Below are positions 4,392-9,216 of a stretch of 9,216 bases of DNA, piece after piece (the stretch's first letter is position 1; the number at the start of each line of letters is the position of its first letter). The stretch comes from Candidatus Firestoneibacteriota bacterium (GTDB taxonomy: Bacteria; JACRDZ01). The stretch spans positions 1 to 9,216 of the forward strand of contig JACRDZ010000020.1 in the NCBI GenBank assembly GCA_016212735.1, given 5' to 3'. The notes under the pieces are model-generated. The model had not been told where the DNA came from. It saw nothing but the letters and a program-made list of their open reading frames with translations, and ran no database searches. The position numbers and the translations under genes were made by a program.

Positions 4392-6605
4392 ATGAAATTT
4401 ATTTTCTGGAGAATTATTATCTGTTTAATATTTTTATTATATTTTGAAAATATTTATGCGCGTAATAATTTCTCTCTGTTACCTGTTGCTGAATGCGGAA
4501 TTAGTAAAATAGGAGAAATAGAAAAAAATATTAAAGGTCTTCCGCATCAAACTCTTACCAAAGAAGAACTTATAAAACGTAATCGTATATCCATAAAAGG
4601 AGAAATGCTAAGAGACAAATTATATGATACAACATCTTTCTGGAATATTATTGGCAGCAAATGGCAGAAAACACCTGCTACATGTCGAGTAGTAACTGAT
4701 GATGTATATATATATGTTGCTAATGATGTCTGGTATAATGAAAGTTCGAATGAGGGGTATCTTACAGAAGGCGACCTTAATACAATTGCGGATAGATTTA
4801 TCAACGATTCAAGCAGTATTTATAAACTTACAAGAGAGATTTTTGGTGAAGAAGTAAAAACAGGTCTTGATAAAGATAATCATCTTACAATATTTCTTCT
4901 TGACCTTGATAATGATTTGGCATTGGGGAACACAACATGGATTAGTAAAACATGGTTAGGCGGATATTCAACCTTAATGGATGATTATAAAGATGGGACT
5001 GGTTTTATTCATAGTAATGAACGTAAAATAATATATATTGATACATATCCAACGTTTGAACATGGTAAAGTATTTTTTGATTTTGAATCAAGTTCTGTAA
5101 AAATAAAAAATCCTGCACCAACTATTAATCATAATGATGATGAAGAAGGAATATATTTTCCTGAAGGCCCCATATCTATTTATTCAGTGCTTGCTCATGA
5201 ATTCCAGCATAAGATACATAGTTATTATGATCCTTATGAAGAATTATGGCTGAATGAAGGATGTTCAGAATTAGCCGGATTATTAAATAATCCAGGGATA
5301 AAAAATCTTGGCACTCAATTAAGTCATTTAAGATATTTTTTAGAAAATTCTAATGACAATTTATTAAAATGGGATGGGAAATCAAAAGATTATGGCGGAA
5401 CAATGTTATTTTTTACATATCTTTATGATCATTTTGGAGGAAATATATTTATAAAATCCATTGTTGAAGATATAGAACAGGGTTCCAATTCTATTCAGAA
5501 TAATCTTGTAAACAATGGATATTCAGATACATTTTATGGAATATTTAATAATTGGGTAGTTTCAAATTATTTCAGTGATACAACTAATCCTGTTTATGGT
5601 TATAAAAGCATAAATTTGTTTGATACTGCAATATTTAAAACAACACCCGAAGATCCGAAAATATTAAGATATGGGATGAATCCACAGAAAGTTTATAAAT
5701 TAGAAACTCCTATGGAAATTAATGAAAATAAAGTTATGGGGCATGCTGGTGTTTATTATTCTTTTACTCCAGCATATAATACAACCAATGTAAATATAAA
5801 TTTTAAAGGAGAAGAGAATGATAATAAATGGGAAAGCAGAGTTGGAATTAAAAAAACCGATGGTTCTTTAATTTTAAAATATCTGCCTGTTGCTCTGGAT
5901 AGTACTGGCAGCGTTACTATTAGAGGATTCAGTTCAACACAGGTTAGCGAATTGGTTCTTATAGCTATTAATCAGGGAGATGAGGATAAAAAATTCTCAT
6001 TTACCGTATCTCTTTCTTCACACGATGGACCTTTTTCACCAAAAGAACTTATATCCTATGGACAAATAAGCAAAATAGATTTAGAATGGAATGGCAATAA
6101 AAATATTTCATTAAATACAAATAAAGATATTGAGTATGAAAGTACTTTTGTTGATGATAGTACATATGTTATAAGATATTTCATAGGTTATAATGTGTAT
6201 AGAAGTAGTGATAATCAAAATTATACAAAAATAAATTCAGGTTCTGTTAAAGAGGAAAAATATACAGATGAGTCAGTTACTCCTAAAATTAAATATTATT
6301 ACAAAGTTTCTGCTCTATTATATAAATTTGAAATAGTAAATAATAAGATTTTCAATAAAGAACTTTTTGAGAGCAACATGTCACTGGAAACTTCTGCTAA
6401 GGCTTTCCCGCCTTTGTCTATTAAAGCACGCAGTAAATGTTTTATTTCAGATAATATTTTTAAAAGAAATAAAATACTCAAGGGATATAACAAAGAAATA
6501 TTAGATATAAAAGATAAATATTTATTACACGTTCCGATCAGTAAAAAAATTGTCGATTTATATTATAATCATAGCCCCGGATTGCTATATTATTTTGCAC
6601 AATAA
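4392..6605 (+). CDS. Secreted M30-like zinc metallopeptidase with FnIII-like module and CFI-box-like tail
   Basis: A 737-residue exported protease. A signal peptide covers residues 1-23 (hydrophobic IIICLIFLLYF, ending IYA before RNN). The region before the active site (VYIYVANDVWYN, GDLNTIADRF, IYKLTREIFGEE, LTIFLLDLDN, SNERKIIYIDTYP) follows the order seen in hyicolysin-like (M30) neutral proteases. The zinc motif is H269-E270-F-Q-H273 in LAHEFQHKIH, and E289 in WLNEGCSE is the likely third ligand. The catalytic unit extends to about residue 400 (FFTYLYDHFGG, FYGIFNNWVV). A beta-rich part follows, then an FnIII-like module (about 560-643; YNVYRS at 600-605, YYYKVSA at 635-641). The C-terminus (683-737) has CFI, DKYLL and LYYNHSP, a degenerate CFI-box-like tail. 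GGAG at 4379-4382 lies 9 bases before the ATG. It is the last gene of the run. Substrate unknown; exact peptidase family is inferred. Confidence 0.85.
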   Translation: MKFIFWRIIICLIFLLYFENIYARNNFSLLPVAECGISKIGEIEKNIKGLPHQTLTKEELIKRNRISIKGEMLRDKLYDTTSFWNIIGSKWQKTPATCRVVTDDVYIYVANDVWYNESSNEGYLTEGDLNTIADRFINDSSSIYKLTREIFGEEVKTGLDKDNHLTIFLLDLDNDLALGNTTWISKTWLGGYSTLMDDYKDGTGFIHSNERKIIYIDTYPTFEHGKVFFDFESSSVKIKNPAPTINHNDDEEGIYFPEGPISIYSVLAHEFQHKIHSYYDPYEELWLNEGCSELAGLLNNPGIKNLGTQLSHLRYFLENSNDNLLKWDGKSKDYGGTMLFFTYLYDHFGGNIFIKSIVEDIEQGSNSIQNNLVNNGYSDTFYGIFNNWVVSNYFSDTTNPVYGYKSINLFDTAIFKTTPEDPKILRYGMNPQKVYKLETPMEINENKVMGHAGVYYSFTPAYNTTNVNINFKGEENDNKWESRVGIKKTDGSLILKYLPVALDSTGSVTIRGFSSTQVSELVLIAINQGDEDKKFSFTVSLSSHDGPFSPKELISYGQISKIDLEWNGNKNISLNTNKDIEYESTFVDDSTYVIRYFIGYNVYRSSDNQNYTKINSGSVKEEKYTDESVTPKIKYYYKVSALLYKFEIVNNKIFNKELFESNMSLETSAKAFPPLSIKARSKCFISDNIFKRNKILKGYNKEILDIKDKYLLHVPISKKIVDLYYNHSPGLLYYFAQ

Positions 6606-6608
6606 TTA
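6603..6608. other. Abutting convergent stop codons forming a palindrome
   Basis: The peptidase TAA (6603-6605) is followed at once by TTA (6606-6608), the complement of the thrS TAA. Together they make the palindrome TAATTA with no intergenic base. No hairpin with a T-run is visible on either side, so each transcript probably runs into the other gene. Confidence 0.9.
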
Positions 6609-8519
6609 TTTCTTTTCTCGGATTTCTTTTTGTATATTTATAATAAATTCTTCCAGTTTCATTTTACCAATATCTCCAACATTTTTTTTGCGTATTGAAA
6701 CAACATTTTCCTCTATTTCTTTGTCGCCTATTATTAGCATATACGGAATTTTCCCCATTTCTGCTCCTCTAATTTTTGCACTAATACTTTCCTGTCTGAT
6801 ATCTATTGCAGTTCGAATGCTGGATTGAAGCAGTTTTTCTTTAATTTTTTCCGCAAAAGGAGCATGATTAATATTAATACTTATAACTATTACCTGTGTT
6901 GGGCTGAGCCAGACAGGGAATAATCCTGCATAGTGCTCAATTAATATTCCCATAAATCTTTCCAGAGAACCGAATATAACTCTATGCAGCATTACAGGTC
7001 GGTATTTGTTTCCATCCGACCCCATATAAGTTAAGTCAAATCGCTCTGGCAGAGCAAAATCAGCTTGAATTGTTGCACATTGCCAGCTTCGTGAGAGACA
7101 ATCCAAAAGTTTAATATCAATTTTAGGACCGTAAAAAGCACCGTCACCTTCATTTATTTCATATTTCATATTTCTCTTATCCAGAACTTCTTTTAAAACA
7201 TTTGTTGCACGTTCCCAATCTTCATCTTTACCAATTGATTTCATAGGGCGAGTGCTTATTTCAATTTTATAATTAGTAAATCCGAAAATTTTGAATGTAT
7301 CAAGAACAAAATCAATAATACGTGAAATCTCGTCATGAAGCTGTTCTGGCAGACAGAAAATATGCGCATCATCCTGTGTAAAAGCTCTAACACGCAATAA
7401 ACCGTGTAATACACCTGATTTTTCATGTCTGTGTACTGTTCCTAATTCAAAAAATCTTAATGGTAGTTCCTTATAAGATCGGGTTTTAGATTTATATATA
7501 AACATATGTGCAGGACAGTTCATAGGTTTTATGCCATATTCCTGATTATCAATCTGACTGAAATACATATTTTCTTTATAGTATTCATAGTGTCCTGAAA
7601 TTTTCCATACCTCTGAACTTAAAATCTGCGGTCCTATAACTATTTCATAACCTCGTCTCAAATGCTCTTCTTTTTCATAATCTTCCAATAATTTTCGAAG
7701 TAGAGCTCCTTTTGGTAAATAAATTATTAATCCAGGCCCGACATTTTCATGAATCATAAAAAGTTCCAGTTCTTTTCCTAACTTGCGATGATCACGCTTA
7801 CGAGCTTCTTCAATCATCTTAAGATATTCATCCAATTGTGTTTTGTCTGGGAAAGAAATACCATAAATACGCTGAAGCATTTCATTTTTTTCATCTCCGC
7901 GCCAGTAAGCTCCAGCAACACTTAGAAGTTTGAAATACTTAATTTTACCAGTACTGGGGACATGGGGCCCCCGGCATAAGTCAGTAAAATCTCCCTGACT
8001 ATAAAAAGAAATATTATTATCTGTAAGGTCATTTATGAGTTCTATCTTAAATTTTTCTTTCTTTTGTTCAAAAAAATCCAGAGCTTCATTTAAAGAAGTC
8101 TCTTTTCGAGTAAATGTCAGGTCTTTTTTTACTATTTCATGCATTTTATTTTCTATTTTTAAAAGATCTTCAGGAGTAAAAGCTTTTGAAACAGAAAAAT
8201 CATAATAAAATCCCTGATCAATAGCAGGTCCAATAGCCAGTTTTACTTCAGGGAAAAGCTCCTGTACTGCCTGAGCCATAATGTGAGAAGTAGAATGCCA
8301 GAAAATTTCTTTACCATCACGATTATCAAACGTGATTATTTCAAGACTGGAATCCTCTGTAATAGGCTTGTGCAGATCTATCAATACACCATTAACTTTC
8401 GCTGCAAGACCAGTATTTCCCAGACTTCTTTTTATGCTTATAGCTATTTCTTTTGAAGTAATACCTTTCTCAAATTCTTTTTTATCTCCTGAAATTAAAG
8501 TAACAATTATTTTTTGCAT
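6606..8519 (-). CDS. thrS: Threonine-tRNA ligase
   Basis: Charges tRNA-Thr with threonine in the cytosol and edits mischarged seryl-tRNA. Complete at 637 residues, close to the 642 of the E. coli enzyme, with every domain in place. The TGS domain is about 1-62. The editing domain carries H75-STS-H79 and C182-RGP-H186, its four signature residues. In the catalytic core the zinc ligands are C335 (NCPAH), H386 (DDAHIF) and H512 (VMLHR). Motif 2 is FELGTVHRHEKSG (357-369) and motif 3 includes RPVMLHRVIFGSLERF (507-522). The anticodon-binding domain runs from about 536 and has ISININHAPFA and GEMGKIPYMLIIGDKEI-like sequence (here GAEMGKIPYMLIIGDKEI). The ATG at 8517-8519 has GGAG (8525-8528) 5 bases upstream. 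It lies 41 bases after tRNA-Val, too close for a T-box leader, and its stop abuts that of the peptidase. Confidence 0.98.
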   Translation of the reverse strand: MQKIIVTLISGDKKEFEKGITSKEIAISIKRSLGNTGLAAKVNGVLIDLHKPITEDSSLEIITFDNRDGKEIFWHSTSHIMAQAVQELFPEVKLAIGPAIDQGFYYDFSVSKAFTPEDLLKIENKMHEIVKKDLTFTRKETSLNEALDFFEQKKEKFKIELINDLTDNNISFYSQGDFTDLCRGPHVPSTGKIKYFKLLSVAGAYWRGDEKNEMLQRIYGISFPDKTQLDEYLKMIEEARKRDHRKLGKELELFMIHENVGPGLIIYLPKGALLRKLLEDYEKEEHLRRGYEIVIGPQILSSEVWKISGHYEYYKENMYFSQIDNQEYGIKPMNCPAHMFIYKSKTRSYKELPLRFFELGTVHRHEKSGVLHGLLRVRAFTQDDAHIFCLPEQLHDEISRIIDFVLDTFKIFGFTNYKIEISTRPMKSIGKDEDWERATNVLKEVLDKRNMKYEINEGDGAFYGPKIDIKLLDCLSRSWQCATIQADFALPERFDLTYMGSDGNKYRPVMLHRVIFGSLERFMGILIEHYAGLFPVWLSPTQVIVISININHAPFAEKIKEKLLQSSIRTAIDIRQESISAKIRGAEMGKIPYMLIIGDKEIEENVVSIRKKNVGDIGKMKLEEFIINIQKEIREKK

Positions 8520-8560
8520 AAAATCTCCATTAAAAAGTAATAACTATTTATAGTCAATTA

Positions 8561-8637
8561 TGGTGGGCGATACTGGAATCGAACCAGTGACCTCTTGCAT
8601 GTCAAGCAAGCACTCTAACCAACTGAGCTAATCGCCC
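8561..8637 (-). tRNA. tRNA-Val (anticodon GAC)
   Basis: A 77-base tRNA on the minus strand including an encoded CCA. The acceptor stem GGGCGAT/ATCGCCC is seven perfect pairs. Next come TA, a D arm GCTC...GAGT (one G-T pair), an anticodon stem CTTGC/GCAAG with loop TTGACAT (anticodon GAC), a five-base variable loop AGGTC, and a T arm ACTGG-TTCGATT-CCAGT, then discriminator A and CCA. Anticodon GAC reads GUC and GUU valine codons. The gene lies 41 bases upstream of thrS on the same strand, with a promoter just ahead, so the two are likely made as one transcript and cut apart. Confidence 0.97.
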
Positions 8638-8650
8638 TTAGGGCTTGTCA

Positions 8651-8679
8651 TTACATTACATTTTATATAATTATATAAT
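8651..8679 (+). promoter_or_regulatory. Promoter of the UvrD-type helicase, overlapping the tRNA promoter
   Basis: TTACAT (8651-8656) is separated by 17 bases from a perfect TATAAT (8674-8679). The expected start is near 8686, giving a leader of about 37 bases. It occupies the same bases as the minus-strand tRNA-thrS promoter. Confidence 0.55.
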
Positions 8680-8687
8680 AAAGTCAA
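8660..8687 (-). promoter_or_regulatory. Promoter of tRNA-Val and thrS
   Basis: On the minus strand TTGACT (8682-8687) is separated by 16 bases from TAAAAT (8660-8665). Transcription would start near 8652, about 15 bases before the tRNA. This is the only good promoter seen upstream of thrS. Motif match only. Confidence 0.6.
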
Positions 8688-8703
8688 GAATGAAAATTTA
8701 GGT

Positions 8704-8721
8704 TTACTTCATGTAAAGTAA
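8704..8721 (+). other. Short inverted repeat directly before the helicase start codon
   Basis: TTACTT (8704-8709) and AAGTAA (8716-8721) are inverted arms around a 6-base loop, ending one base before the ATG at 8723. In RNA it could hide the weak ribosome-binding site. It has few G-C pairs, so it would be unstable. Confidence 0.3.
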
Positions 8722-8722
8722 T

Positions 8723-9216
8723 ATGATAAACTTAAAAATTATGATTGAAATAAATAAAAATATAAAAGACAAATTAAATCCTTCTCAACTTACTGCTGTT
8801 ACAACAATAAACGGGCCTGTTCTTGTTATTGCAGGTGCTGGATCCGGTAAAACTCGAGTTATAGAATATAGAGTTTTAAATATGGTTCAAAATAATATAG
8901 ACCCGTGTTCTATTCTGTTATTAACTTTTACAAGAAAAGCTGCGCGTGAAATGCTTTTTCGTGCATCACAGCATGATGTAAGATGCAGAAATGTTGATGG
9001 TGGGACATTCCATTCTTTTGCATTAAGAACATTGAAAAGATATGCAAAAGTGCTTGGTTTTTCAAGCGCTTTTTCTATTCTTGATGAAGGCGATGCTGAA
9101 GAAGCAGTTTACAGATGTTATGCTAAACAAAAATTTTATGATAAAGAAAAAATGTTTCCTAAAAAAAATACTTTACGAAAAATTATCAGCATGGCAATAA
9201 ATAAAAATCTATCCAT
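8723..9216 (+). CDS. UvrD/Rep-family (SF1A) ATP-dependent helicase, N-terminal part
   Basis: The first 164 codons of a superfamily 1 helicase that runs off the right edge. The order of motifs is complete for the N-terminal 1A domain: the Q motif LNPSQLTAV (18-26, Q22), Walker A AGAGSGKT (37-44), motif Ia LLLTFTRKAAREM (65-77) and motif Ib with GGTFHSFALRTL (93-104). It unwinds DNA using ATP and works in repair or replication. The sequence of Ia and Ib, with TFTRKAA and GGTFHSFA, is closer to a group of UvrD-like helicases in environmental bacteria than to classical UvrD or PcrA, so I give no symbol. The ATG at 8723 gives MINLKIMIEIN; the in-frame ATG at 8741 is an alternative, and neither has a strong Shine-Dalgarno. 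It is divergent from tRNA-Val-thrS. Confidence 0.93.
   Translation, partial: MINLKIMIEINKNIKDKLNPSQLTAVTTINGPVLVIAGAGSGKTRVIEYRVLNMVQNNIDPCSILLLTFTRKAAREMLFRASQHDVRCRNVDGGTFHSFALRTLKRYAKVLGFSSAFSILDEGDAEEAVYRCYAKQKFYDKEKMFPKKNTLRKIISMAINKNLS

Noticed and set aside
6540..6660. Bidirectional terminator between the peptidase and thrS
   Set aside because: I could not find paired GC-rich arms followed by a T-run on either strand around the junction.
8520..8560. T-box leader or second promoter between tRNA-Val and thrS
   Set aside because: Forty-one bases cannot hold a T-box. A TTGACT with a TTTAAT 17 bases on exists on the minus strand, but its start would remove the thrS ribosome-binding site. 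A small hairpin (8541-8556) followed after some bases by a T-run is too weak to call a terminator.

Overview
This is an AT-rich stretch of bacterial chromosome carrying housekeeping genes, a run of exported proteins, and no complete mobile element. Sec signal peptides, a periplasmic-type tetraheme cytochrome, a secreted metallopeptidase with a CFI-box-like tail and a four-helix-bundle (23S intervening-sequence type) gene suggest a diderm, probably anaerobic bacterium. A poorly sampled candidate phylum or a Desulfobacterota-like lineage would fit, but the sequence alone does not fix the phylum.

Layout. The left edge (minus strand) holds the start of a four-helix-bundle protein. Behind it is a strikingly regular heptamer tandem array (131-193), then a metallophosphoesterase on the same strand. 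A divergent promoter region (about 953-1120) separates these from a plus-strand run of five closely spaced genes: class III-type tetraheme cytochrome c, aspartokinase lysC, a DUF4412/LolA-like exported protein, an exported protein of unknown function that starts with TTG, and a large M30-like zinc metallopeptidase with an FnIII-like module. The gaps are 47, 1, 27 and 28 bases with no visible terminator, so the run looks like one operon.

The peptidase ends exactly against the stop codon of thrS, which is on the minus strand; the two stops form the palindrome TAATTA. Upstream of thrS on the same strand lies a tRNA-Val(GAC) gene, and the two are probably co-transcribed. At the right edge a UvrD/Rep-type helicase begins on the plus strand and runs out of the window. 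Its promoter interlocks with the tRNA-thrS promoter.

How the genes relate. lysC (Asp-family amino acids), thrS and the tRNA serve amino-acid and translation metabolism, while the three genes after lysC and the cytochrome before it encode exported proteins. lysC has a strong in-frame internal ribosome-binding site and ATG at codon 248, matching the alpha/beta two-subunit arrangement known from Bacillus and Corynebacterium aspartokinases. I see no clear new defence or mobile system. The most interesting items are the heptamer array acting as a ladder of -35-like boxes, the lysC internal start, the uncharacterised exported trio, and the two compact intergenic arrangements around thrS.
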